64,000 nucleotides of DNA. Origin: Bacilli bacterium (GTDB lineage: Bacteria > Bacillota_I > Bacilli_A > ML615J-28 > CAG-698). The stretch is from positions 1 to 64,000 of the forward strand of contig JAGCUR010000014.1 in the NCBI GenBank assembly GCA_017962745.1. The letters run 5' to 3'. Positions 18,543-28,816 of the stretch are shown piece by piece (positions within the stretch are counted from its first letter, which is position 1; the number at the start of each line of letters is the position of its first letter). The notes below the pieces were generated by a model that saw nothing but the letters and a program-made list of their open reading frames with translations, ran no database searches and was not told the DNA's origin. The position numbers and the translations under genes were made by a program.

Positions 18543-20501
18543 ATGGCTGATTCACCTTTGTTAACTCCGCTTGAAGCGTATAATCGCGAATACAAAAACA
18601 TGCATAAAGAAAATGTATCGATGTATTTTGAAGGATTAGTCGATAAAGCAGGTGTTGATCGCGATGCGAACAAAAAGACTATCACAGATATAGCGGGTAA
18701 GCGAAAAGAAATAGAAGAACTTGAAAAGAAAAAACGTGGTAACGGCTTTTTAAAGTTTTTATTAATATTTGGTTTAGTTGTATTTAGCATTGCAACTATC
18801 GTGCTATGGTACTTTGGAATTACAAAACAAATTAACATTGTTATTCCAATTGTAACAACGGCTGCCTTAATTGGTATATATGTATTATTCATTTACCTAA
18901 TTAGAAAAGTAACGGGTAAGATGAAAGAAATTGCCAAGAAGTTAGCTAAACTAAAAGCCGAACTAGATGATTTGATTAAATTATCTTGGGAACAAATGGC
19001 ACGTCTTAACAAGATGTATGATTGGTCGATGGCAGCAAGCCTTGCTCATAAAACGGTTAAACTATTAGAGTTAGATGATAACTTTAATCCAGTGCGTTAT
19101 GAAATGTTAAGTAAGCAATATGGCCTACTTGATAATAAAGATTCAGCTAGATCAACAGCGTTTGTACAGTCGGGATCAATTCTGGGTAATCCATTTTTGT
19201 TTTCCACATTCTTTATTCAAGATTGGGGTAAGAAAACATATCACGGCCAACTAGTTATTAGTTGGGTTGAAAGATACCGTGATTCAAACGGTAACTTAAG
19301 AACTAGAACTAGAACGCAAACACTGCATGCATCAGTTACTAAACCAATTCCAGTTTACCGTAAAGAAACTAAACTTATCATGGGTAATGAAGCTGCTCCT
19401 AATTTATCATTTAGTAGACTTAAATCAGGTGCCCAAGGTAAGAGTGAAAAACAAATCGATAACATGGTAAACAAAGAATCTAAGCAGCTTGATAAGATGG
19501 CTAAAAAAGCTGTTATGAAACAAACTGGTTATACTAGAATTGGTAATAACGAATTTGAATCTTTGTTTGGTGGTGAAGATCGTGATAACGAAATGGAATT
19601 TAGATTACTATTCACTCCTCTTGCTCAACAAAACTTTGTGAAGTTGATTAAATCACAAGAACCATATGGTGATGACTTCTCATTCTATAAGCGCAAGAAG
19701 ATAAATGTAATTAAATCGGATCACTCACAAAGGTTTAGTTACTTATGTAATCCAGCAATGTTTATCTCTAATTCGTATGAAGATGCAAAGATTAAATTTG
19801 AAAGTTACTGTAATGAATATTTCCAATCAATGTATTATGATTTCATTCCATTACTTTCAATCCCTCTTTATCAACAATACAAATCAAGAGATTACATTTA
19901 CCAAAACAGTTCACCAAGTAATGTAACAACATACGAACATGAAGTTATGGCTAATGCATTTGATCAAAGTGCCTTGCTTCATCCTAATTCTAAGACCCAA
20001 GGTATTATGAAAACTTCATTTAACGGTCGTAACTTAAAAGCCGATAATGTTACCATTACCGCTCATTCATTTACGACAGTTGAAAGGGTTGAGTATGTAT
20101 CAGTTCATGGTGGAGATGGCTTGATGCATCAAGTACCAGTACACTGGGATGAATATCTTCCCGTTCAAAAACAAACAAATATGGAAGTTAAGGAAGAAAG
20201 AACTAATCGTAGCGACTTTATCGATCATGCAAATGATGCTGACTTTACAAGCTTCCTAGATTCGGCTTCCTTAAAAGGTTTATTTAGTTACCAAAGAGGA
20301 TTACTTGCAGTTTTATTAAAAGATGAAGTAAATCCTACTACCCTAAATAACTTTAGTAATTGCTTAACATCATTTGAAAGACCACTAGATGAAACATTAT
20401 CAGATTTTGATGATAGTGAATTAAAGAATAAACTATTTAAAGATGATGTATTAAATCAAACAATTGATATCGTGAAAGATATTGACAAGTCAAATAAATA
20501 A
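18543..20501 (+). CDS. Large membrane protein encoded upstream of lemA
   Basis: 652 residues. A charged N-terminal helical region (about 1-70) is followed by two hydrophobic segments (about 75-95 and 100-120) and a coiled-coil stretch (KEIAKKLAKLKAELDDLIKL). The remaining ~500 residues are soluble, rich in aromatic and polar residues, with a strand-rich central part. I do not recognise a named family. The gene has a strong SD (aggagg) and lies 20 bases before a LemA-family gene. Co-transcription suggests the two products form a membrane complex; this is inference. Confidence 0.6.
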   Translation: MADSPLLTPLEAYNREYKNMHKENVSMYFEGLVDKAGVDRDANKKTITDIAGKRKEIEELEKKKRGNGFLKFLLIFGLVVFSIATIVLWYFGITKQINIVIPIVTTAALIGIYVLFIYLIRKVTGKMKEIAKKLAKLKAELDDLIKLSWEQMARLNKMYDWSMAASLAHKTVKLLELDDNFNPVRYEMLSKQYGLLDNKDSARSTAFVQSGSILGNPFLFSTFFIQDWGKKTYHGQLVISWVERYRDSNGNLRTRTRTQTLHASVTKPIPVYRKETKLIMGNEAAPNLSFSRLKSGAQGKSEKQIDNMVNKESKQLDKMAKKAVMKQTGYTRIGNNEFESLFGGEDRDNEMEFRLLFTPLAQQNFVKLIKSQEPYGDDFSFYKRKKINVIKSDHSQRFSYLCNPAMFISNSYEDAKIKFESYCNEYFQSMYYDFIPLLSIPLYQQYKSRDYIYQNSSPSNVTTYEHEVMANAFDQSALLHPNSKTQGIMKTSFNGRNLKADNVTITAHSFTTVERVEYVSVHGGDGLMHQVPVHWDEYLPVQKQTNMEVKEERTNRSDFIDHANDADFTSFLDSASLKGLFSYQRGLLAVLLKDEVNPTTLNNFSNCLTSFERPLDETLSDFDDSELKNKLFKDDVLNQTIDIVKDIDKSNK

Positions 20502-20521
20502 ATAATTGAAAGGAGAAACAT

Positions 20522-21283
20522 ATGGCAAATCAATTAGATGAAATGACTGGTCCTATTTTAGAAGAAGGCAAAGACGTCAACGTCATTGCGAAACAAATTC
20601 CTGTGAAGGTTGGTTGGGGTTCTACACTATTCCAAGTATTGTTATGGATGCCAATTATACCTGGTTTAATTTTACTTATTTTTGGTTTTGCTAAGTTAGA
20701 CACACTTTGGATTTTAATCGTATTCGGCTTTATCCTAATCGCTGCTGGCGTAATCGCTGGTTTAGTTTGGATTTCAATGAAGATCAGAGCTGGAATTTAT
20801 TTGAGACAATTAGAACAAAAGATTCAACATGATGCATCTCAAATCGATAACTATCTAGAAAATAGAGTAGTAATCTTAAAGAACTTAGCTCAACTTGTAA
20901 GCAAAGCTGAAAGACTTGATAAAGAAGCATACATCGGTATCGCTCAAGCAAGAAGTGGTCATTATTCAGATTCTGAAAGAAATGAAGTTCAAGCTCAAGC
21001 TGAAAAAGTAGCTGCTAACATTAACATTCAACTTGAAAGATATCCAGAACTTAGAGCTCATCAAGAAATTCAAGATGCAATTCAACAGAATTCATATCTT
21101 CAAAGAGAAATTACTGCTGCTAGAGAAATCTATAACGATACAGTTAATCAATGGAATCGTGACATTCAAATTTGGCCTAAGTATATGATCGTAGCTGCTA
21201 AAGCTGGTTATACTACTAGAATTCCATTCATCGCTTCTAAAGAAGTTAAAGAAGCAGCTAGAGGAACATTCTTTGATAATTAA
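20522..21283 (+). CDS. LemA family membrane protein
   Basis: 253 residues. Two hydrophobic segments (about 32-55 and 60-85) are followed by a long helical bundle. The bundle shows LemA hallmarks: an ENRVVILKNLAQLVSKA helix, an ERYPELRAHQEIQDAIQQN segment and the terminal AAREIYNDTVNQWNRDIQIWP motif. LemA proteins in most bacteria have one N-terminal anchor; the second helix here is unusual. Function is unknown, though LemA genes often neighbour membrane peptidase or TPM-domain genes. A strong SD is present; it is the second gene of a two-gene operon. Confidence 0.85.
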   Translation: MANQLDEMTGPILEEGKDVNVIAKQIPVKVGWGSTLFQVLLWMPIIPGLILLIFGFAKLDTLWILIVFGFILIAAGVIAGLVWISMKIRAGIYLRQLEQKIQHDASQIDNYLENRVVILKNLAQLVSKAERLDKEAYIGIAQARSGHYSDSERNEVQAQAEKVAANINIQLERYPELRAHQEIQDAIQQNSYLQREITAAREIYNDTVNQWNRDIQIWPKYMIVAAKAGYTTRIPFIASKEVKEAARGTFFDN

Positions 21284-21290
21284 AAAAATA

Positions 21291-21318
21291 AAAGATATCA
21301 GTTTTCACTGATATCTTT
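21291..21318. terminator. Bidirectional terminator after lemA
   Basis: Perfect 12-bp inverted repeat AAAGATATCAGT / ACTGATATCTTT, loop tttc, with A- and T-runs on the two sides. Confidence 0.9.
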
Positions 21319-21687
21319 TTTTTCTTCTTGCTTTTTCGGTTTACTAGCTCTAACCTCTGATGCCTTTTGGTTTATCCATAAAGTGATAACGGCTAAAATA
21401 CCAACGCATAGTGGGATTAGGGCATATCCCATTTGGGCTTCAGTCTTAAAGATAGTATAAGTAAATAATACATTTTTATAATTAATACCGGCAAATACAG
21501 CTGCCGCTACAATTAATAAACCAAATAATAATTCGATGAGGCCAACTCTAAATGCAAAGGCCTCTTTGTTTTTATATAGATGTGTTTGCAAAGATTGAAT
21601 TTTATCATAGCGTTTTAAAAATACAATGATAAAACCTAAATAGATAAACAAAGCACCAGCTAGTCCCCATACAATACTAATTAACAT
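21298..21687 (-). CDS. Small membrane protein of unknown function
   Basis: 129 residues with three hydrophobic segments (about 3-25, 48-68 and 85-108) and a short Lys/Glu-rich C-terminal tail. An FRVGLIELLFGLLIV stretch recalls DUF3784-type small membrane proteins, but the match is weak. A good SD (gaggtga) lies ahead of its start. It converges on the LemA operon and is divergent from the 21780 gene. Confidence 0.55.
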   Translation of the reverse strand: MLISIVWGLAGALFIYLGFIIVFLKRYDKIQSLQTHLYKNKEAFAFRVGLIELLFGLLIVAAAVFAGINYKNVLFTYTIFKTEAQMGYALIPLCVGILAVITLWINQKASEVRASKPKKQEEKKDISEN

Positions 21688-21779
21688 ATAATCACCTCGT
21701 AAACATTATACTAATTTATTTTAAAATTGTAAATGATAGGGAAAAATGGTATAATCCAATTAGTTATAATGGTGGTACT

Positions 21780-24700
21780 ATGATTAATTTTAAGGAAAGC
21801 GAAAAAGTTAATATTTCCCCAATAAGTAATAGCTTACTAAATGTCTTTACGGATAACTACTATTTAGAGCTTGGAAATATCGATTACACCGTAATCGAAA
21901 AGATTTTAAAGCGTGAATTAGTAGCGATTGATGAAGTAACATGCTTTGATATCCAAAACATCGGTATCGGCCATGCTTCTAAATCCACAAAAGATTTAAG
22001 AGATATATTGCCTTTTATTTATTTTGAAAACATTCAAAATAAAGAAAGATCAATTCAGTTATTTATTACTTGTGGACTACTTAGCAAAGTCGTTGCTAAT
22101 AAAGCGGAAACATTTGCCCCAATTGTTTTAATTCAAGTAAAACTAGTATTTATCAATGGTAAATATTATCTTCAAAGCAATGGTATTCCAACTGAAAATA
22201 CGATTTTATTTAATGGTCTTGCTAAGTCGGAATTATCGATGGTTAACGAAAAAGCCGTTAACTCTTTTGCGACGATTTATGATATCGATGAATTCTGTAT
22301 GCAGTTCACTAGACTAAATAATTATGTAGTTAAATTAGAAAACTACTTAACCTTTGCGTTTACTAACCTACCTTCAATTGTTATGGATCATGACCGCTAT
22401 ACATTATCTAGCAACTTTACTTCATATTTAGGAAATAAATATTATATTCCTGGTAAAGAAGAAATCTGTAACATTACTAAATTAAACGATAAACAGCGTC
22501 TTGCAGTGCAAAGATGTAGTTTGGGTGATAACTTTGCGATATCAGGTGTCATTGGTACAGGTAAAACAACTACCTTAATGAATATAGCATCAAACAGTAT
22601 TCGCAAAGGTCAAAAAGTATTATATGTTTCTAGCAACTTATCTACAATCGAAGAAGTCGAAAACAAATTTAACGAACTAGGAATTGGTAACTTAGTTGCT
22701 AATCTTACGGATCCACTACTTGGTAGAAGCTTCTTCCAAAAACCAAAGATCAAAAAGATTAATATTACCGATAATAATAAACAACTTGTCAAAGCATATG
22801 AAGTAGTAGATGCTTACGAAAAAAATCTAACAGGAAGAGTACTTGACTTTAGATTTGTAGATGTAATTAAAGAATTACTAAAGATTAATAAACCAGCAGA
22901 AGATGTAGAGATTGATGACTTAACGGGTATTTATAAATACGAAGGTTTTGAAATTATTGAAGCTCTAAGCCGTATTGAAAAAACGCGAAAGACAATGCCA
23001 CGTCCAAAAGATTCACTATTCTCTAATATTCCTGTTAATAATGATATTGAGTATGCGGATGTACCGATTGGAATCGTAGAGAACTTATATGATTATTATC
23101 AACGATTATATATCCTTAAAACAGAACTAGAAACTAAGTATGGCTTAATTCCAATTCCTAACTATGCGAAGTTTAAAAATGTTGTTAATGACATTAAGAA
23201 AGTAAACATCAACGAAGTACCAGAAAGTTGGATTACACTTGACCAAGAAAAATATCGTGAAGCTAAAGATGCTTTCTCAGATTTTAAAGCAAGCGTATAT
23301 CAAGTTAAAGAAACTAAATCAATTATCGATTGGGAATTTAAAAATTTAGAAGGTATTGATGTTAATGAATTAATTAACAATATCTTATCAGATTACTTTA
23401 ATGAATCAGAATTAGATAAGATTAACAATGTCATTTTTAATATCGATAACTTACGCAAGATTGCCAAGAAGAGCATAAAGATTATTGAGGAGTTAAAAGA
23501 ATTTTTAGCTGACTTCAATAAGAAATATGATTACAATGGTAAGTTTGATAGCAACTGGATTAAAGACTTAATCGGCTTTGCTAATTTTGTTAACGAAAAT
23601 TATGTTTATAATAAATGGTGTAATTTAAATAGATGCCATTTCTTTAATAATGAAATTAGAAAGTATGAAGAAATATTAACTAACTACGAAGTAGCTAAAG
23701 AAGAATATTATAGTGTCTTTAGAAACTATAAAGATTATCAAGAAGGCTTAACTAAGCTAAATAAAGCAATCGAGACTAAAAGACCATTTAGGCAGTTTAG
23801 TCTAGATGAGTTAAAGAAGATTGCTGAAGATGTAAAGAAATATTTAGTTAATGCTAATAATATTGAAAAAGCATATTCAGAATATGAAAGCTTAGTAGGT
23901 GTAGCCTTTAGTAAAGAATTTAATGCGAGCGAAAAGTTTTCTAATTTCTATGATTACATCACAACGATTGAAAAAGAAAACTTGAAGCGTAGCTTCACGC
24001 GTATTTTGGTATTACCTAATGCGGATGATGTTCACCGCATTGCTACAAAATTTAAAGAACAAGCAAGTAAAGTTGAAGTATTAGTTGATAACTTCAATAC
24101 ATTCTTAACATTTGTCAACTTACCTTCTAAATATGGCCAAAAGGCTTTAGGCTATGATTCAATAATCCAAGCTTTACAAGAGCTAAGTTTGTATTTTGAA
24201 AATGTATATCAAACTAATATGTTAATGAAGAAGATTGCGAAAGAATCGGGAGAATTTGTTCGCTTTGATTCATATTTAAGATTAAGATCATTATTAAAAG
24301 AATATGAATTAGCCGAAGAGAAACTAGATCAAAGCAATGATTATAATTCTTTATACGGCGTATTATATAAGAAAGGTCAAACAACTCTTAATGATGTAGC
24401 GATGTTAATTACATCGTTTGCTAGTTACATTGATTACTTCACTGATAAAGAATCATTAGTTAAAAGTTTAGATCCAGAAAACAATAAAAAGATTAATGAA
24501 TTATTGATGGAAGCTAATACAATCATTTACTTCATTAACGATGCTTTTAATGCTTATAACAAGATCTTTAAAGATGGTATTGGTGAATATTATTATGATG
24601 AACTAGATCAAGTTATTGCCCATTGGAAGAAGTTACTTGATGCGAAAGCCGAACTAGAAACTTATCTAGACTTCACTAATCAAATTAGAGTTTTATTCAA

Positions 24701-26039
24701 ACATAAATTATTTAAGTTTGCTAACTTAATTATTAATGGTGAAGTTAACGATATCGTTAATATCTTTAAGTATTGTTATTATAGAATGGTATATGATACT
24801 TACAAGAAGAGTATTATTAATCATATTAGTACAAAGAATGTTGGTAATGCCTTAAGACAAGTTGTTAACTACGAAAAGATTTATATTGAAAACAATATAA
24901 ATGAATTAAAGAAAATGTGTAGCGATGAAAATGTTAAGTTTGAAAACTTAGATTTTGATGCCTACATTGATGCATCAACTGGTAATAAATATTTATATTT
25001 ATGCGATGTTAAGACCCTAAATAGATATATAAGCATCGATAAATTTGATTTAGTATTAGTTGATGATGCTAACTTACTTGATGCGGATGACTACGATAAA
25101 GCAGTATCAGCTAAAAGAGTAGTCGTAGCCGGTGAAGAAAGTTACCGTATGGCGGTAACATCTTCACTAATCACGCGTTTTAGAAGTGAAAGCTTAATGA
25201 CTTTTGATTATCGTTACGTACCAACTCCACTTGTAGTTAGTAACCGTCTTAAAAATATTCATAGCATGATAACTAGCACTGATGAAAAAGAAGCGGGCTT
25301 AGAAGTCATGAATGTGGACGGGGCTAAATATATCTTAAGCTTAATCAAAGAAAATCCAAATGTAGTGATTAACTATTTTACTGCTTTACCTAACATTCAG
25401 CGTAAGATGTTTGATGGCTTAGCTAGTTTACTAGTTAAAGAAGGATTTGCGAAAGACAAGATTATAGATATCTTGCGTCATCAAATCAATATTTGTGATT
25501 TAGGACTTGGATATTTCTATGAAGCTGATTACAATATCATCAATTATGATGAATATGGTAAACAGTTTGATCAAGACTTCTCTACTTGGGCAACTAATGT
25601 ACTTTTATGTAAAAAGAAGATTGTGATCTTAAGTAATAAGAGTGACTTAGATGTTATTCAAGATTTAAAGAGAACAAATGAAAACTTCTTTACGAAATAT
25701 ATTAACCCTACTCCAGCTAAAATTAACGGCTTATCATCTTCAATTTTAGATAAACTGGCTACATCTTTAAAACGTAACAAATATGATGTAATTGGTAGTT
25801 ATGGTGATTTAAGCATGATTCTAGAAAAGAAGGGTCAAATATTTGTAGTACTATTATTTGTTAACCCTGAATCTAGTCACTTTGATATTTTGTCTGATTA
25901 CCGTGATTATTATCAAGCTAATGTGGATAAAGGAATTAATACATTTGTTATTTGGCTTGAAGATATTTATGAAGACTTTGAAAATGTGAAGAAAGACTTA
26001 TTAAATAAACTTAATGAAGCATCTAGCAAAAATAGTTAA
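21780..26039 (+). CDS. Giant degenerate SF1-helicase-like protein
   Basis: 1419 residues, soluble. Walker A GVIGTGKTTT at about residue 256 follows a Q-motif-like NDKQRLAVQRC. About 830 residues of predicted helix and coiled coil separate it from a Walker B-like LVLVDDANLLD near residue 1093. Next come a degenerate motif III (VVVAGEES instead of VGDxxQ) and FDYRYVPTPLVVSNRL, matching the motif IV region of Upf1-like/DUF4011 helicases. The C-terminal ~100 residues resemble a REase-like fold. The DEAx acid and the motif III Gln are lost, so helicase activity is doubtful while ATP binding may remain. Monocistronic. Confidence 0.6.
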   Translation: MINFKESEKVNISPISNSLLNVFTDNYYLELGNIDYTVIEKILKRELVAIDEVTCFDIQNIGIGHASKSTKDLRDILPFIYFENIQNKERSIQLFITCGLLSKVVANKAETFAPIVLIQVKLVFINGKYYLQSNGIPTENTILFNGLAKSELSMVNEKAVNSFATIYDIDEFCMQFTRLNNYVVKLENYLTFAFTNLPSIVMDHDRYTLSSNFTSYLGNKYYIPGKEEICNITKLNDKQRLAVQRCSLGDNFAISGVIGTGKTTTLMNIASNSIRKGQKVLYVSSNLSTIEEVENKFNELGIGNLVANLTDPLLGRSFFQKPKIKKINITDNNKQLVKAYEVVDAYEKNLTGRVLDFRFVDVIKELLKINKPAEDVEIDDLTGIYKYEGFEIIEALSRIEKTRKTMPRPKDSLFSNIPVNNDIEYADVPIGIVENLYDYYQRLYILKTELETKYGLIPIPNYAKFKNVVNDIKKVNINEVPESWITLDQEKYREAKDAFSDFKASVYQVKETKSIIDWEFKNLEGIDVNELINNILSDYFNESELDKINNVIFNIDNLRKIAKKSIKIIEELKEFLADFNKKYDYNGKFDSNWIKDLIGFANFVNENYVYNKWCNLNRCHFFNNEIRKYEEILTNYEVAKEEYYSVFRNYKDYQEGLTKLNKAIETKRPFRQFSLDELKKIAEDVKKYLVNANNIEKAYSEYESLVGVAFSKEFNASEKFSNFYDYITTIEKENLKRSFTRILVLPNADDVHRIATKFKEQASKVEVLVDNFNTFLTFVNLPSKYGQKALGYDSIIQALQELSLYFENVYQTNMLMKKIAKESGEFVRFDSYLRLRSLLKEYELAEEKLDQSNDYNSLYGVLYKKGQTTLNDVAMLITSFASYIDYFTDKESLVKSLDPENNKKINELLMEANTIIYFINDAFNAYNKIFKDGIGEYYYDELDQVIAHWKKLLDAKAELETYLDFTNQIRVLFKHKLFKFANLIINGEVNDIVNIFKYCYYRMVYDTYKKSIINHISTKNVGNALRQVVNYEKIYIENNINELKKMCSDENVKFENLDFDAYIDASTGNKYLYLCDVKTLNRYISIDKFDLVLVDDANLLDADDYDKAVSAKRVVVAGEESYRMAVTSSLITRFRSESLMTFDYRYVPTPLVVSNRLKNIHSMITSTDEKEAGLEVMNVDGAKYILSLIKENPNVVINYFTALPNIQRKMFDGLASLLVKEGFAKDKIIDILRHQINICDLGLGYFYEADYNIINYDEYGKQFDQDFSTWATNVLLCKKKIVILSNKSDLDVIQDLKRTNENFFTKYINPTPAKINGLSSSILDKLATSLKRNKYDVIGSYGDLSMILEKKGQIFVVLLFVNPESSHFDILSDYRDYYQANVDKGINTFVIWLEDIYEDFENVKKDLLNKLNEASSKNS

Positions 26040-26096
26040 TTGCAAAAAAGGATAAATTGTGATACGATTTTAATAGATGTTTAAGGAGATAATATT

Positions 26097-26897
26097 ATGT
26101 TTGAAGAATTTATTGGAAAGATTGCTGATTATACAAATAATTATTCAGCTTGGGGAATTGTAAAACTAGCAGTTGATGCAGTTTTATCATTATTTATTTT
26201 ATTCTTTATTGTAAGGTTATTTAAAGCTAAAACCCATAACAAGTGGCTATATGTCATAATGGTGGGAATCATTATTGCGGTAGTTGCAATTTATATTCTT
26301 CAAATGAGTATGCTTTTAACAATCGTTAAGTTTTTAGCATTCTGGAGTTTAGGAGTATTACTTATCATCTACTCAACTGAAGTTCGAAGATTCTTTGAGA
26401 ATAACTTCCATAATGCGCGTATCTCCACTCCACAAGTAACTGAAGCAGAAAAGAAAGAATTAATTAATGTCTTAACACGTACAGCTAGCTGGTTATCAAA
26501 AAGAAAAGTTGGTGCCCTAATTACGATTGAAAGAGAAGATAGCTTAACAAGTATTATTGAAAAAGCGATTCAAATCAATGGTGTAATTACCGAAGAATTA
26601 CTTACTACTATCTTCACAGTTGGTACAGCAACTCACGATGGTGCGGTTATTATTAGAAACAATAAGATCATGTGTGCCGCTGCTTACTTACCATCAACTG
26701 ATAAATATGACTTACCAAAATCACTTGGTTCTCGTCATAGAGCAGCTATTGGTTTAAGTGAAAGATATGATGCCTTAACAATTGTTGTTTCTGAAGAAAC
26801 TGGAAATATTTCCATTACAATTGATGGTTCAATTAGCCAAGGTATTTCAATTGAAAAATTAACAGATGCGCTAGAGAGATATATTTCTGTTAAGTAA
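26097..26897 (+). CDS. cdaA: Diadenylate cyclase CdaA
   Basis: 266 residues. Three N-terminal membrane helices (about 20-40, 47-65 and 70-90) are followed by the DisA_N cyclase domain with the catalytic DGA motif at about residue 181 and RHR at about residue 213. It makes c-di-AMP from two ATP; c-di-AMP controls potassium and osmolyte transport and wall homeostasis. In most Bacillota cdaA is followed by cdaR (YbbR) and glmM. Neither is present here; the neighbours are a helicase-like gene and a YfcC carrier. Strong SD, and a terminator follows. Confidence 0.95.
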   Translation: MFEEFIGKIADYTNNYSAWGIVKLAVDAVLSLFILFFIVRLFKAKTHNKWLYVIMVGIIIAVVAIYILQMSMLLTIVKFLAFWSLGVLLIIYSTEVRRFFENNFHNARISTPQVTEAEKKELINVLTRTASWLSKRKVGALITIEREDSLTSIIEKAIQINGVITEELLTTIFTVGTATHDGAVIIRNNKIMCAAAYLPSTDKYDLPKSLGSRHRAAIGLSERYDALTIVVSEETGNISITIDGSISQGISIEKLTDALERYISVK

Positions 26898-26903
26898 ATA
26901 ATT

Positions 26904-26935
26904 AAATACACCTCTAAACAAGGTGTATTTTATTA
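26904..26935 (+). terminator. Terminator after cdaA
   Basis: Perfect 10-bp stem AAATACACCT / AGGTGTATTT, 7-base loop. Confidence 0.8.
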
Positions 26936-26950
26936 TTGATGGAGGCTTAA

Positions 26951-28381
26951 ATGGAATCTAAAGTAAATAAGAAATTAATAAATATTTCTACCCATACATT
27001 TATTGTGGCACTAGTGATGCTAGCAGCCCTTATGGTCTTTGCGATCATCTTGACTTATGTAATTCCAAGAGGTGAATATAGCGTAATCATCCAAGATGGA
27101 GAGGAAATAATCGATTACACAAGTTATCATCGATTGGATGATGTGAAAGGTATTAATATCTTTAAAGGGCTATTTGCCCCGATATTACTACTAGCTTCAA
27201 GCGATGGAATCAGTGTCATAATGTTATCTATCTTCCTAGTAGTAATCGCTGCTTGCTTTCAAGCAATGAACGATTGTGCTGGAATTAAAGTAATTGTAAA
27301 GCGAATTGTTAATCGTTTTAGTAATAAACGCTTTATCTTGATGTGTGTAATATCGCTAATCTTTATGCTCTTTGGAGCAATGCTAGGTTTATTTGAAGAG
27401 ATGCTAACGCTCTTGCCAATTGTAGCGATGGTTGCAATATCGGTTGGATATGATTCATTTACTGGCTTTTTAGTATCGATTGTATCTTGTGGATTCGGGT
27501 TTGCATCAGCTATCACTAATCCGTTTACGGTATTATTTGCTTCCAAGATTGTAGATGTTAATCCGCTAATAAATGGCTGGTACCGTGTTATTATCTTTAT
27601 CGTAATGTATATGTTACTTGTTGTCTGGATTTATTTTTACACGCGTAAAATTGCAAAAGATCCAACCAAATCACTAACTTATGATAATGATTTAGATATT
27701 AAAGCTGATATGCAAGAAGCTAGAGTCATTAAAGATGAAAAGAAGATTTTCTTAAGCTACATCATTTTCTTTAGTGTCGTATTAGTTACTATCTTTTGTT
27801 TCTCTTTAATTAGTGCTCTTCGCGACTATACAGTTGTAGCATTGATTGCAGTATTTTTAATCGGTGGCTTTATTGCGAGTCTAGTCGCTACATCAAACTT
27901 GCGTAAGACTGCTACATCATTTGGTAGAGGTGCCCTAAGTGCCCTACCAACGATTGCTTTTATATTACTAGCATCATCAATTAAATATATACTTGTGGAA
28001 GGAAGAGTCATTGCCACAATCTCTAATAGCATCAATGATGCATTAAGGACATCTAACCCATACTTAATTGCTTTGATTTTGTTTGGTATTGTTTTGATAT
28101 TAGAATTCTTTATCTCATCTTCAACTGCTAAAGCCATCTTCGTTATGAGCATTTTATCAGTCTTAACTCTTGGCTTAACTAAAGAAACATTAGTATTAAT
28201 TTATACATTTGGTGATGGATATACTAACTTACTATTCCCAACAAGCCCAGTATTATTAATCGGGTTATCGATGATTGGGGTATCATACTTTAAGTGGCTT
28301 AAGAAAAGCTGGCTATTATTTATTATTACATTTGTCTTAGTTATTGGCTTTTTAGCGCTAGCTATACTAATTGGATATTAG
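26951..28381 (+). CDS. YfcC family transporter
   Basis: 476 residues with about 12 hydrophobic segments. The opening (THTFIVALVMLAALMVFAIILTYVIPRGEY) and the ILLLASSDGISVIMLSIF region match the YfcC/DcuC-like (C4-dicarboxylate anaerobic carrier) family, which also includes arginine/ornithine exchangers. Two SSTAKA/NPFTV-type re-entrant stretches are visible. The substrate cannot be assigned: dicarboxylate or basic amino acid. Strong SD; a DUF218 gene follows after 9 bases, so the two are probably co-transcribed. Confidence 0.82.
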   Translation: MESKVNKKLINISTHTFIVALVMLAALMVFAIILTYVIPRGEYSVIIQDGEEIIDYTSYHRLDDVKGINIFKGLFAPILLLASSDGISVIMLSIFLVVIAACFQAMNDCAGIKVIVKRIVNRFSNKRFILMCVISLIFMLFGAMLGLFEEMLTLLPIVAMVAISVGYDSFTGFLVSIVSCGFGFASAITNPFTVLFASKIVDVNPLINGWYRVIIFIVMYMLLVVWIYFYTRKIAKDPTKSLTYDNDLDIKADMQEARVIKDEKKIFLSYIIFFSVVLVTIFCFSLISALRDYTVVALIAVFLIGGFIASLVATSNLRKTATSFGRGALSALPTIAFILLASSIKYILVEGRVIATISNSINDALRTSNPYLIALILFGIVLILEFFISSSTAKAIFVMSILSVLTLGLTKETLVLIYTFGDGYTNLLFPTSPVLLIGLSMIGVSYFKWLKKSWLLFIITFVLVIGFLALAILIGY

Positions 28382-28390
28382 GAGGAAAAC

Positions 28391-28816
28391 ATGAGAATAG
28401 GTATAATTTTAGGATATCGCTTAAACGATGATGGATCTAGAACTGCTCGTCTTGATAAAAGATGTGACTTAGCTATTAAATACGACAAGCTTTACGGTCT
28501 TGATAAACTAATCGTATCAGGCGGAGTAGCTAACCCATATACGACAATTTCAGAAGCTCAAGCGATGGAAGACTATTTAGTTGAACACGGATTTCCGCTA
28601 GATAAGATTATAAAAGAAGAACAAGCTAAAACAACTTGGGATAATATGTATTATGGTATGCAAATAGCAAGAAGCTTAGGGGTTGATGCAGTAGTCATCA
28701 TCACTACATATGATCATTACCTTCTTTATTACAACACAGTTAAGATTTGTGCGGAAGCAATTAACGATCCAAATATAAATATGATTTTATATGTGGATAC
28801 AGTATATATGGACTAA
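28391..28816 (+). CDS. DUF218 (YdcF/ElyC-like) protein
   Basis: 141 residues, soluble. IILGYRLNDDGSRTARLDKR near the start, then LIVSGGV and SEAQAMEDYL, are the standard DUF218 pattern. The family includes ElyC and SanA, linked to envelope integrity; Escherichia YdcF binds S-adenosylmethionine. It is shorter than the membrane-anchored members and has no anchor. Good SD (aggagg). The terminator stem begins in the stop codon. Confidence 0.8.
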   Translation: MRIGIILGYRLNDDGSRTARLDKRCDLAIKYDKLYGLDKLIVSGGVANPYTTISEAQAMEDYLVEHGFPLDKIIKEEQAKTTWDNMYYGMQIARSLGVDAVVIITTYDHYLLYYNTVKICAEAINDPNINMILYVDTVYMD

